Assembly: GCF_934295145.1 (NCBI RefSeq)
Contig: NZ_CAKRAS010000017.1
Span: forward strand, 1-49,684
DNA: 49,684 nt
Source: an uncultured Eubacterium sp.
GTDB lineage: Bacteria > Bacillota > Clostridia > Lachnospirales > Lachnospiraceae
Direction: 5' to 3'
Shown piece after piece: positions 1-7,938 of this stretch. The notes beneath the pieces are model-generated. The model was not told the origin of the DNA and did no database searches. It saw only the letters and a program-made list of their open reading frames with translations. Positions within the stretch are counted from its first letter, which is position 1; every line of letters begins with the position of its first letter. Both the position numbers and the translations under genes were made by a program.

Positions 1-108
1 CTTGGTGCAGACGCAGTGGTAAATATTCGTTTTGCGACATCAGCTATCATCCAGGGAGCAGCCGAAGTCATCGCATATGGTACCGCAGTCAAGTTTGTAA
101 ACAAATAA
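1..108 (+). CDS. YbjQ/UPF0145 family protein, C-terminal fragment
   Basis: Only the last 35 codons are present; the gene begins before the window. The visible peptide has the family's closing pattern: G-A-D-A-V-V-N-I-R-F, then a short turn, then A-E-V-I-A-Y-G-T-A-V. This matches the end of YbjQ (UPF0145, DUF74) proteins, small homo-oligomeric proteins often labelled heavy-metal binding, although their function is not established. The reading frame is open from base 1 and closes with TAA at 106-108. A strong hairpin terminator follows about 120 bases later. The family call rests on a short stretch, so it is good but not certain. Confidence 0.75.
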   Translation, partial: LGADAVVNIRFATSAIIQGAAEVIAYGTAVKFVNK

Positions 109-225
109 AACCAAAATGCAGCACTGGTAAAAAACATAGAACTTGCATGCTATGCGGTGTGAGAGAGCATGTTAGTTGCAAAAATGCTTCATGCAGAACT
201 GTTTTAGAAATCAAAGATTAAATAG

Positions 226-294
226 AAAATTCCTGTATTTTTCATCAACGCAAGGCGTCTTAGCCTGCGTGATGCAAAATACAGGAATTTTTTC
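226..294. terminator. Bidirectional intrinsic terminator between convergent genes
   Basis: A long inverted repeat pairs AAAATTCCTGTATTT at 226-240 with AAATACAGGAATTTTTT at 278-294. Inner arms CAACGCAAGGC and GCCTGCGTG extend the stem. A-runs on the left and T-runs on the right allow termination in both directions, fitting its place between the plus-strand YbjQ tail and the minus-strand DegV gene. Confidence 0.85.
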
Positions 295-349
295 GTAAAA
301 TTAAATTCTAAACATCACAGAATTATATCAAAAACATGCGAAGGAATTA

Positions 350-1207
350 TTATTCACAACATCCGGCAAGTCCGATTGCTCCCGGACCGCTATGGCAGCT
401 GATAACACATCCGGTCATGACATATTCATAGTTTTCAAAGCCGAATCGGATTGCATTTTCTTTCATACGGTCAAGTGCCACCTGAGAAAGTCCTTTGGAG
501 TACATCAGATACAGACATTTTCTGGAAACATCATGTTTGGCCAGATATTCTTCCATATATGTATCCACGAATTTCTCGATAGATCCACGGTATTTCTTGG
601 AAGCCAGAAGCTTTCCGTCCACAATCTCGATCAGTGGTTTCAGACGAAGCAGGGTGGCACCAAGGTAGGCTGCATTGGATACACGTCCACCGGCTTTCAG
701 GTAATCTAAATTCCCTGGAATGAAAGAACAGAATACTTTCTGATTCCAGGATTCAATCTCGTCCGCCAGAGCTTTGTAATCAGTTACAGTGTCTTTTTTT
801 GCCTGAACGATCTCATAAGCTTTTGCAAGATGAGCGGTGCAGCCGCCGGATACATTTTTGGTATCGATCAGATAGATGTCATCAAATTCGCGGATGGCGA
901 TCTCTGCATTCTGATAAGTAGAAGAAGCCAGAGAAGAGTAAGCTAGGTGCATGATGACACAATCCGGGTGTTCTGCGCGGATCTCGTTAAAGAAGTCAAT
1001 GTATTCACCGACATTTACGGCGGAAGTTGTCGGGATTTTTTTTGTTTCGTTATAATATTCGTAAACATTGTCTACGCTGATGGTTCCATCGGCATAAGAT
1101 GTGCTGTCCATGACAATATGCATTGGAATTACTTTTATATCGTATTTTTTTACAAGGTTTTCCGGAAGATCGGAACCACTCTCAGTGGTGATAATAATCT
1201 CTCTCAT
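350..1207 (-). CDS. DegV family fatty-acid-binding protein
   Basis: The 285-residue product begins MREIIITTESGSDLPENL, the usual DegV N-terminus with a variant of the T-D-S-T-x-D-L-P fatty-acid-binding loop. DegV/FakB proteins bind a fatty acid and present it to the kinase FakA for phosphorylation and entry into phospholipid synthesis; no FakA-like gene is visible here. The length (about 280 residues) is normal, and the C-terminal half has the family's H-S-G-P-G motif close to the end. The frame stays open to 1294, but the ATG at 1207 is preferred: it is preceded by AGAAAGG about 10 bases upstream and starts exactly where family homology starts. The gene stands alone. The family is clear; the lipid preference cannot be read from sequence. 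Confidence 0.92.
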   Translation of the reverse strand: MREIIITTESGSDLPENLVKKYDIKVIPMHIVMDSTSYADGTISVDNVYEYYNETKKIPTTSAVNVGEYIDFFNEIRAEHPDCVIMHLAYSSLASSTYQNAEIAIREFDDIYLIDTKNVSGGCTAHLAKAYEIVQAKKDTVTDYKALADEIESWNQKVFCSFIPGNLDYLKAGGRVSNAAYLGATLLRLKPLIEIVDGKLLASKKYRGSIEKFVDTYMEEYLAKHDVSRKCLYLMYSKGLSQVALDRMKENAIRFGFENYEYVMTGCVISCHSGPGAIGLAGCCE

Positions 1208-1410
1208 TTCAGTTGTATACCTTTCTTGTTGTCTGTAAAAACGACAACATGTAGTTTTCAATACTAGATTACACCTATGAGAGAATTGTGTCAATAGAAA
1301 ACAACCGGCAGATAAAGTGGGGAAGTGACAAAAATAGAAATGACAGCAGAGGTTGAGAAAATGTAAGAACTTTGATGAAATGGACTGGCATGAAAAAGTG
1401 CATTGGAAAA

Positions 1411-1453
1411 GGCTACATCAACACTGTTTTCACTTACAGATATCAATGTAGCC
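1411..1453. repeat. Inverted repeat, 8-bp arms
   Basis: GGCTACAT at 1411-1418 pairs with ATGTAGCC at 1446-1453 across a 27-base loop. No clean T-run follows on either strand, so it is a weak terminator candidate. It could be the end of a decayed mobile element given the repeat-rich neighbourhood, but no transposase remnant was recognised. Confidence 0.45.
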
Positions 1454-1474
1454 TTAATAACATATACTCTCCAA

Positions 1475-1995
1475 TGGAATTAACCTCCGTTTTCTTTTGA
1501 TATGTTTCACTATACAATTTTCTGATTCAATTTTTCCTTTGAGTCTTTTCTTTTACGTTTTCAAATCTCCTTCAATCATGACCTTTTGATCCGATTCATA
1601 TCTGAACGTTGCCATCTGAATCTTGATCCTCTTTTACTATGGTAACTGTCATGTATTCAATTCTGGTATTAGAAAAAACTGCTGATTACTTTAATCTCTG
1701 GTGGACTGTACCTCCAACTATGTATCATTCTAAGATTAAATTAATTCATTTACCTGTCCATTGGTCTATACTCCGTTTCAAGAATTTAAATTATGAAAAG
1801 ATAATAACTATTTCATTGGACTATACCTCGTTTTCAAAAATTTAAATGATGAAAGTTTGAATAACTATTTCATTGGACCGTACCTCTTTCTTAAAAAATA
1901 AATGAAGCTAAAATTTAAATGTAGATTGGACTGTACCTCCTATGCTTAGTATCGTTTTTTGAAGTTTAAATTATGTTTCCGGTGGACTGTACCTC
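1475..1995 (-). repeat. Degenerate ~55-bp tandem repeat array
   Basis: A 14-base core close to TTGGACTGTACCTC recurs at 1701, 1761, 1816, 1873, 1926 and 1982, with a more distant copy at 1475. Spacing is 60, 55, 57, 53 and 56 bases. The bases between cores are also related: units at 1761 and 1816 share TTTCAA-AATTTAAAT-ATGAAA followed by ATAACTATTTCA. On the minus strand the core reads GAGGTACAGTCCA, and in three units an ATG follows GAGG at ribosome-binding-site distance but opens only 2-3 codons. The core resembles terminal sequences of some IS3-family elements, so decayed IS ends are one option. The function is unknown. Confidence 0.7.
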
Positions 1996-2164
1996 TCTTT
2001 CTGTAGTTTTTTAAGAACTTGTAAGTTCTTTATTTGTTGTACTCATAGTAACAGACAATATAGTGTTTGTCAATACAAAATTAGAAAAAATATCAAAAAA
2101 ATATAAATAAACAGAAATGACTGAGGAATATAATTAAATTATCAGATAATTACGGGCAATAATA

Positions 2165-2207
2165 AAAGAAATACGCACCTGACAAAAGACAGCCTCTGAC
2201 AGATGCG
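2165..2207 (-). terminator. Possible terminator after the TSCPD gene
   Basis: Read on the minus strand, GCATCTG pairs with CAGGTGC (one G-U pair) over an 18-base loop and is followed by TATTTCTTTTATT. It lies about 95 bases downstream of the stop codon. The stem is modest, so confidence is limited. Confidence 0.45.
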
Positions 2208-2301
2208 TTGAGATCACAGTTTTTTATTTGCAATGCTTTGTAAAAGAATTTTTCGAACAATATCCGATATCGGAAAATGATGCATAATTATAATGTAATG
2301 C

Positions 2302-2559
2302 TTATGCATTCTGTGCTTCCAGGGCAGCGCGACAGGCTTTGGCCAGCTGATCACCGCAGGAAGTCGGGCGTCCGGAACAGGAGATGCCGGACAGTTTTTC
2401 TTCTACCTGTTCTACAGTAAGTCCCTGCACCAGCTTCGGGATGGCCTGCAGGTTACCGTTGCATCCGCCGGTAAATTTTACGTCCTTTACGATGTTTCCA
2501 TCCAGTTCTACTTCAATCATTGTGGAACAAGTGCCTTTTGTTTTGTATAAATAACTCAT
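2302..2559 (-). CDS. TIGR03905 family TSCPD-domain protein
   Basis: This 85-residue protein matches the small TSCPD (TIGR03905) family found across Clostridia: it has the T-K-G-T-C-S motif near residue 10, V-K-F-x-G-G-C-N-G-N in the middle, and C-S-G-R-P-T-S-C-G-D-Q-L towards the end. The conserved cysteines suggest metal binding or redox chemistry. The TSCPD domain is also found at the C-terminus of some vitamin B12-dependent ribonucleotide reductases, but the function of the stand-alone form is not known. The ATG at 2559 is set by a strong AAGGAGG eight bases upstream. It is monocistronic and faces away from secA. Confidence 0.88.
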   Translation of the reverse strand: MSYLYKTKGTCSTMIEVELDGNIVKDVKFTGGCNGNLQAIPKLVQGLTVEQVEEKLSGISCSGRPTSCGDQLAKACRAALEAQNA

Positions 2560-2864
2560 GATAAAATCCTCCTTTTATGTTTGTGTATGCTCAGAATCCT
2601 TTATAAAAAGATTTCGAGCGTGCATGTTTTTTCCATGTTTTATAGCAAAAACTGAGATGAAATCTGATTTCCGGAAAAATTTGATTTCAAGAATTAAGTA
2701 TAGCATACTTTGAAAAGAGATGTATAGAAAAAAGTTTTTCGTTTATAAAAAGTTCACAAATCGTTTACCGGTTTGTGTATTGTGCGATGACTTATTCAGT
2801 GGTAAAATATAGATTGTGTTTAGCGGTTTATAGCCGCAAAGAAGGAAAGGTACAGGAGAACTAC
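2560..2864. other. Divergent intergenic region, TSCPD gene to secA
   Basis: About 300 AT-rich bases hold the ribosome binding site of the minus-strand TSCPD gene at one end and the secA promoter and leader at the other. No additional gene or RNA was recognised. An open frame extends upstream of the secA start to 2775 but has no ribosome binding site and overlaps the promoter. Confidence 0.6.
2780..2808 (+). promoter_or_regulatory. Candidate sigma-A promoter for secA
   Basis: TTGTGC at 2780-2785 and TAAAAT at 2803-2808 are separated by exactly 17 bases. Transcription would begin near 2815, giving a leader of about 50 bases before the secA ATG at 2865. Confidence 0.55.
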
Positions 2865-5429
2865 ATGAGTATTATAGAAAAAATCTTTGGAACCCACAGT
2901 GAGCGGGAACTGAAATCTGTATATGCAATCGCAGATAAAATTGAAAGTTACCGTCCGCAGATGCAGGCATTATCCGATGAGGAACTGCGTGGAAAGACAA
3001 AAGAATATAAAGAAAGACTTGCAAAAGGAGAGACTCTGGATGATCTGCTTCCAGAGGCATTTGCAACTGTCCGTGAAGCTGCAAAACGTGTGCTTGGCAT
3101 GGAGCATTACCGGGTACAGCTCATCGGTGGTATCGTTCTTCATCAGGGACGTATCGCAGAGATGAAAACCGGTGAAGGTAAGACACTTGTTTCCACATCT
3201 CCGGCATATCTGAATGCACTGGAAGGAAAAGGTGTTCATATTGTTACAGTCAATGACTATCTGGCAAAGCGTGATGCTGAGTGGATGGGAAAAGTACATG
3301 AGTTCCTGGGACTCACCGTTGGCGTTGTTTTAAATGATATGGATCATGACGAGCGTAAGAAAGCATATGAGTGTGATATTACGTATGTTACCAATAATGA
3401 ACTTGGTTTCGATTACCTGCGTGACAATATGGTTATTTACAAGGAGCAGCTGGTACAGCGTGATCTGCACTATGCGATCATCGATGAGGTCGACTCTGTT
3501 TTGATCGATGAGGCACGTACACCGCTGATCATTTCCGGTCAGAGTGGCAAATCTACAAAGCTGTACGAAGCATGTGATATTCTGGCAAGACAGATGAAAC
3601 GTGGTGAAGCAAGCCAGGAGTTTTCCAAGATGGATGCCATCATGGGTATTGAGATTGAGGAGACCGGTGATTTCATCGTAAATGAGAAAGATAAAGTTAT
3701 CAATCTGACACAGGAAGGTGTGGAGAAGGTAGAGAAATTCTTCAAAATCGACAACCTTGCTGATGCAGAGAACCTTGAGATTCAGCACAATATCATTCTT
3801 GCCCTGCGTGCACATAACTTAATGCACCGTGATCAGGATTATGTTGTTGCAGATGATGAGATCCTGATCGTTGATGAGTTTACCGGACGTATCATGCCGG
3901 GACGTCGTTATTCTGACGGCCTGCATCAGGCAATTGAGGCAAAAGAGCATGTAAAAGTAAAACGTGAGAGCAAGACACTTGCAACCATCACATTCCAGAA
4001 TTTCTTTAATAAATACGCGAAAAAAGCCGGTATGACAGGTACTGCCCTGACAGAGGAAAAAGAGTTCCGTGATATCTATGGCATGGACGTTATCGAGATT
4101 CCGACCAACCGTCCGATCGCACGTATCGACAGAGAAGATGCTGTTTACAAGACAAAACAGGAGAAATTTGAGGCTGTTGTACAGGAAGTTGTCAAAGCAC
4201 ATGCAACCGGTCAACCGGTTCTGGTTGGTACCATTACCATTGAGACTTCCGAACTTTTAAGTAAAATGCTGAAAAAAGAAGGCATTCAGCACAGCGTATT
4301 GAATGCGAAATTCCATGAGCTTGAGGCTGAGATCGTAGCCCAGGCCGGTGTACATGGCGCGGTTACTATCGCAACAAACATGGCTGGCCGTGGTACCGAT
4401 ATCAAGCTGGACGACGAGGCAAAAGCTGCCGGAGGTCTGAAGATCATTGGTACAGAGCGCCATGAGTCCCGTCGTATTGATAACCAGTTGCGTGGACGTT
4501 CCGGTCGACAGGGAGATCCGGGTGAATCCCGCTTTTACATTTCTCTGGAGGATGATCTGATGCGTTTGTTCGGTTCTGAGAAACTGATCACGATGTTTAA
4601 CGCTATGGGTGTTCCTTACGGTGAGCAGATTGAGCATAAGATGCTTTCCAGCGCGATTGAAAAAGCCCAGGAGAAGATTGAGGGTAACAACTTTGGTATC
4701 CGTAAAAACCTGCTGGAGTACGATCAGGTTATGAACGACCAGAGAGAGATTATCTACGGCGAGCGCCGTCGCGTACTGGATGGCGAGAACATGCGCAGTG
4801 CGATCTACAAGATGATCACAGACCGTGTGGAAGATACCGTAGATCACTGTGTATCCGATGAGGAAGGCAAGAACTGGGATGTTCTGGAGTTAAACGAACT
4901 GCTGATTCCGGTTATTCCTATGCAGCCACTTGGTGATGATGAGATCCAGAGCCTGAACGCAAATGAGTTAAAACACATGCTCAAAGAGCGTGCAGTGAAG
5001 TTATATGAAGCAAAAGAGGCTGAGTTCCCGGAGGCAGAGATGATCCGTGAACTGGAGCGTGTGGTTCTGCTGAAAACCATTGACCGTAAGTGGATGGATC
5101 ACATTGATGATATGGAGATCCTTCGTGAAGGTATTGGTCTGCAGGCTTACGGACAGAGAGATCCGTTGGTTGAGTACAAGATGGCCGGATTCGAGATGTT
5201 TGATGAGATGACAGCAAACATTCAGGAAGAGACGATCCGCCTGCTGTATCATATCAAAGTGGAGCAGAAGGTAGAGCGTGAAGAGGTTGCCAAAGTAACA
5301 GGAACAAACAAAGATGATTCTGTACAGAGAGCACCGAAGACTCGTGAGACCAAGAAAGTATATCCGAATGATCCGTGTCCGTGCGGAAGCGGCAAGAAGT
5401 ACAAACAGTGCTGCGGAAGAATGGCATAG
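2865..5429 (+). CDS. secA: Preprotein translocase ATPase SecA
   Basis: SecA is the cytosolic motor that pushes unfolded preproteins through SecYEG using ATP. The 854-residue product has the expected order: Walker A M-K-T-G-E-G-K-T near residue 103, the D-E-V-D box near 208 followed by S-V-L-I-D-E-A-R-T-P-L-I-I-S-G, the preprotein-crosslinking region, helicase motif M-A-G-R-G-T-D-I, the G-R-S-G-R-Q-G-D-P-G motif, the scaffold/wing region, and a C-terminal SEC-C zinc site (C-P-C-G-S-G then C-C) ending six residues from the stop. The start is placed at the ATG at 2865 because AGGAGA lies just upstream and homology starts at M-S-I-I-E-K-I-F; the frame is open further upstream without a ribosome binding site. 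It is monocistronic, with its own terminator. Confidence 0.98.
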   Translation: MSIIEKIFGTHSERELKSVYAIADKIESYRPQMQALSDEELRGKTKEYKERLAKGETLDDLLPEAFATVREAAKRVLGMEHYRVQLIGGIVLHQGRIAEMKTGEGKTLVSTSPAYLNALEGKGVHIVTVNDYLAKRDAEWMGKVHEFLGLTVGVVLNDMDHDERKKAYECDITYVTNNELGFDYLRDNMVIYKEQLVQRDLHYAIIDEVDSVLIDEARTPLIISGQSGKSTKLYEACDILARQMKRGEASQEFSKMDAIMGIEIEETGDFIVNEKDKVINLTQEGVEKVEKFFKIDNLADAENLEIQHNIILALRAHNLMHRDQDYVVADDEILIVDEFTGRIMPGRRYSDGLHQAIEAKEHVKVKRESKTLATITFQNFFNKYAKKAGMTGTALTEEKEFRDIYGMDVIEIPTNRPIARIDREDAVYKTKQEKFEAVVQEVVKAHATGQPVLVGTITIETSELLSKMLKKEGIQHSVLNAKFHELEAEIVAQAGVHGAVTIATNMAGRGTDIKLDDEAKAAGGLKIIGTERHESRRIDNQLRGRSGRQGDPGESRFYISLEDDLMRLFGSEKLITMFNAMGVPYGEQIEHKMLSSAIEKAQEKIEGNNFGIRKNLLEYDQVMNDQREIIYGERRRVLDGENMRSAIYKMITDRVEDTVDHCVSDEEGKNWDVLELNELLIPVIPMQPLGDDEIQSLNANELKHMLKERAVKLYEAKEAEFPEAEMIRELERVVLLKTIDRKWMDHIDDMEILREGIGLQAYGQRDPLVEYKMAGFEMFDEMTANIQEETIRLLYHIKVEQKVEREEVAKVTGTNKDDSVQRAPKTRETKKVYPNDPCPCGSGKKYKQCCGRMA

Positions 5430-5463
5430 GAAGTGTAAAATACTTAAAATACTATATGAAATA

Positions 5464-5508
5464 AAAAAATGGCATCTGATCGATAGTAGCGTCAGATGCC
5501 ATTTTTTC
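5464..5508. terminator. Intrinsic terminator after secA
   Basis: AAAAAATGGCATCTGA pairs with TCAGATGCCATTTTTT around a 13-base loop. The symmetrical A- and T-runs make it usable from both sides, which suits the convergent secA and sensor-kinase genes. Confidence 0.92.
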
Positions 5509-5566
5509 GTGAAAGAATGTTAATTTTGACAGAAAATATCTTCTGTATGTAGCGGAAATAATTTTG

Positions 5567-7021
5567 TTATGTAATGGAAGAGTGTTGCAAAGGAAACGTT
5601 ACCTCAACAAGAAAAATCGTTTCATCTTTCTGCGCAAAAGTCAGGGTTCCATGGTGCATTTTGGCTATTTTTTCCGCACTTTTTAATCCGATTCGGTTGC
5701 TTTCAATGCCGGTCAGGTCTTTTTTTACTGCATTGGAAAGTATGATCTGGAAAATATCATTTTTCTGAGAAATCTGTAAAGTCACTGGTTCCGATTTATC
5801 CCCATATTTCAAAACATTAGAAAACAGATTTTGAAACAACCGCTTCAGGGATGTTTCATCGCCTTCGATCTGTCCGTACAATGGAGCGATGGTTTCTGAT
5901 GTCTGAAATCCGGCGAGGCAGAGAAAATCCAGATGCTCGGAGAGCATGTGCTGCATATTTTCCAGTGGAATCGGAACCAGAAGAGGGGATTGCAGTGGTT
6001 CGTAAACCAGTGAATATTCGAACATGCGGTCGGTCAGCTGCTGGATGTCTTCGGTTTTTTGCAGACAGCGCCGGATATATTCGGACTGCTGCTCCGGGTT
6101 GCGGCCAAGTGCCAGAATATCCAGATATCCGTGTAAAATCGTAAGTGGTGTGCGCAGGTCATGGGACATGGCAGTGATGAGATCCTGGTTAGCCTGACGA
6201 CTCTCTGCCTCCTGCTGTATATTTGTGTGCAGTGTACTGCGCATCTGATCCAGTTCCCGTGCCAGAATGCCAAGTTCATCATTTCCCATGGAGGTAATCG
6301 CCTGATTTAAGTCACCGCCGGACATTTGTAAAATGTGGTCTTTCAAAATCCCGATGTCTTGCACTTTTTTCTGTAAAAACAGAAGTGGAAGTAATAATAG
6401 CAGAAAGAGGGCAATTCCGATGGAAAACAGGAACCATGGAATGGTTAGCCTGGAGTTGTGGAAACTGGAAATGTAAAGCTCTCCGGTTTCGTTTCTGAAA
6501 TTTATTTCTATTTGAAAATAATCTTCAATTCCGTTCAATGGTAACACGCTTGCGTAATTACTGTATGTGATCTGAAAGATCATGTTGGTAAAAAAGTTCC
6601 AGTTCTTGCTGTGAACGATGTCGGCGGTATGCTGTGAACGAAAGTAATGTTTAGACCCACTGTAAATTGCGATGCCAGTGTAAGAATCCAGGCAGTCAAA
6701 AAAAGGTTTGAACGCTGCCTGCTCCTGCTTATTTTTTTCAGAAGAGGGCAGATCATAGTTTTTTGCACGCTCCGTAAGTTCTGCCTTTAGCGCATCGCGA
6801 TCCAGATCCATACCGGGAATGTGGCGGGCAATTTTCCATGCACAGGGCATCATGTGCCAGGTCAGAGAGAACCCACCAACAGCAAGCAGGAAGGAAAACA
6901 GGATTGTGACAAGAAACTGCAGGCGGATCCGTGGAATTTTCCAAAGTGGATTTTTACCACGAAGGGCAGTCAAATGATTTGAGTAGGAACGTTTCTTTTT
7001 GCACTTAACTTTCTTTGTCAC
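5567..7021 (-). CDS. Two-component sensor histidine kinase
   Basis: A 484-residue membrane sensor kinase. A basic N-terminus leads into one membrane helix (about 33-56), an extracytoplasmic segment of about 140 residues, a second helix (about 195-216), a HAMP linker, then the dimerisation/phosphoacceptor box M-S-H-D-L-R-T-P with His287. The ATPase part has the N-box around residues 398-402 and a G-box near I-G-L-K-S-A-E-K-I-A. Such kinases autophosphorylate the His and pass the phosphate to the partner regulator. Its start lies inside the end of the response regulator gene (17-base overlap), so the two are translationally coupled. The sensor domain was not recognised and the signal is unknown. 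Confidence 0.93.
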   Translation of the reverse strand: MTKKVKCKKKRSYSNHLTALRGKNPLWKIPRIRLQFLVTILFSFLLAVGGFSLTWHMMPCAWKIARHIPGMDLDRDALKAELTERAKNYDLPSSEKNKQEQAAFKPFFDCLDSYTGIAIYSGSKHYFRSQHTADIVHSKNWNFFTNMIFQITYSNYASVLPLNGIEDYFQIEINFRNETGELYISSFHNSRLTIPWFLFSIGIALFLLLLLPLLFLQKKVQDIGILKDHILQMSGGDLNQAITSMGNDELGILARELDQMRSTLHTNIQQEAESRQANQDLITAMSHDLRTPLTILHGYLDILALGRNPEQQSEYIRRCLQKTEDIQQLTDRMFEYSLVYEPLQSPLLVPIPLENMQHMLSEHLDFLCLAGFQTSETIAPLYGQIEGDETSLKRLFQNLFSNVLKYGDKSEPVTLQISQKNDIFQIILSNAVKKDLTGIESNRIGLKSAEKIAKMHHGTLTFAQKDETIFLVEVTFPLQHSSIT

Positions 7022-7715
7022 AGCGATATCCCCTTCCCCAGACAGTTTTGATCAGTGTTGGATTTTTTGGATCATCTTCAATTTTTCGGCGCAGATTTCG
7101 GATGTGCACCATGATGACGTTGTTTGCTCCATAGTAATACGGTTCGTTCCAGATAGATTCGTAAAGGTGTTCTGTGGAAAAAATCTGTCCCGGGTGTGTC
7201 AGCAGCAGGAGCAAAATGGAGTATTCAGTATCTGTTAATTCTACAGGAATACCGTTTTTTGTCACTTCCTGCGTCAGTTCATCCAACTGTAACTGTTGAT
7301 AAGTGATTTTTGCCGTTTGAGTGGGTTGCGTTGACTTTCCCTGATACACCTGATATCTGCGGATCATGGCTTTGGTTCGGCTTACCAGTTCCGCATAAGA
7401 AAAAGGTTTTGCCAGGTAATCGTCCCCACCGCTGGAAAAACCAAGTGTTTTGTCACTTTCCTGGGTGCGGGCACTCAAAAACAGAATCGGTGCATTTGTG
7501 ATCTTGCGCATTTCCAGACACGTCTGATAGCCATTAAGACCAGGCATCATGATGTCCAGAATGATCAGGTCAAAGGTGTTTTCTTTTAAGAGGCTGAGAG
7601 CCTGGGTTCCGTTGGCGGCTTCATGTACCTGAAAGCCTTCTCCCGTCAGGAGAATCTGTATGATCTCCCGGATTTCGGGATTGTCGTCTACAATTAAAAT
7701 GGCTGCTTGTTCCAT
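7005..7715 (-). CDS. OmpR-family response regulator
   Basis: A 236-residue regulator with an N-terminal receiver domain: acidic pair Asp10/Asp11, phosphoacceptor Asp54 in L-D-I-M-M-P-G, Ser81 and Lys103. A C-terminal winged helix follows, ending in V-W-G-R-G-Y-R, typical of OmpR/PhoB DNA-binding domains. The start at 7715 was chosen because the receiver fold begins at M-E-Q-A-A-I-L-I-V-D-D. In-frame ATGs exist upstream (for example 7736), and the GGAAAGG ribosome binding site sits a rather long 12 bases from 7715, so 7736 is not fully excluded. It is the first gene of a pair with the sensor kinase and is divergent from the hydrolase gene at 7939, a possible target. Its regulon is unknown. Confidence 0.93.
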   Translation of the reverse strand: MEQAAILIVDDNPEIREIIQILLTGEGFQVHEAANGTQALSLLKENTFDLIILDIMMPGLNGYQTCLEMRKITNAPILFLSARTQESDKTLGFSSGGDDYLAKPFSYAELVSRTKAMIRRYQVYQGKSTQPTQTAKITYQQLQLDELTQEVTKNGIPVELTDTEYSILLLLLTHPGQIFSTEHLYESIWNEPYYYGANNVIMVHIRNLRRKIEDDPKNPTLIKTVWGRGYRCDKES

Positions 7716-7797
7716 AATGATAACGAACCTTTCCATATATTTTTGTAAATTAACGTTTATCATACACATCATAGCATAGTTATGAAGTTGTATTATG

Positions 7798-7811
7798 TTT
7801 TCTTAAGAAAA
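7798..7811. promoter_or_regulatory. 14-bp perfect palindrome, candidate operator
   Basis: TTTTCTTAAGAAAA is a perfect palindrome in the intergenic region between the divergent response-regulator and hydrolase genes. It lies just upstream of the hydrolase promoter. A role as a regulator binding site is inferred from position and symmetry only. Confidence 0.4.
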
Positions 7812-7843
7812 ATTCAGAAAGAAGTTTCATTTGCTATTTTCTC

Positions 7844-7872
7844 TGGACAAAGAAGTGTAAAACAGCTACAAT
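7844..7872 (+). promoter_or_regulatory. Sigma-A promoter for the DAPG-hydrolase-like gene
   Basis: TGGACA at 7844-7849, a 17-base spacer, and TACAAT at 7867-7872. The predicted start near 7879 gives a leader of about 60 bases to the ATG at 7939. Confidence 0.7.
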
Positions 7873-7938
7873 AAAAATTAGGTAAGACCAGCAGAGCAGA
7901 TGACATGAGAGAGCTGGATAAGAAGAGGAGGATTATTT

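Larger units (their letters stand above)
1208..2160. other. Gene-free AT-rich stretch with degenerate repeats
   Basis: I see no convincing gene here. The only open frame of note (1639-1845, 68 codons) has no ribosome binding site and runs across the repeat units, so it is probably chance. Contents: an inverted repeat at 1411-1453 (GGCTACAT ... ATGTAGCC), the degenerate repeat array at 1475-1995, a short inverted repeat AAGAACTTGTAAGTTCTT at 2012-2029, then very AT-rich sequence. The stretch lies between two minus-strand genes. Confidence 0.7.

Noticed and set aside
1639..1845. 68-codon open frame in the repeat region
   Set aside because: No ribosome binding site; it simply runs across repeat units and resembles no known protein.
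1475..1995. Repeat array considered as a CRISPR
   Set aside because: The repeats are degenerate, the intervening bases are related to each other rather than unique, and no cas gene is near.
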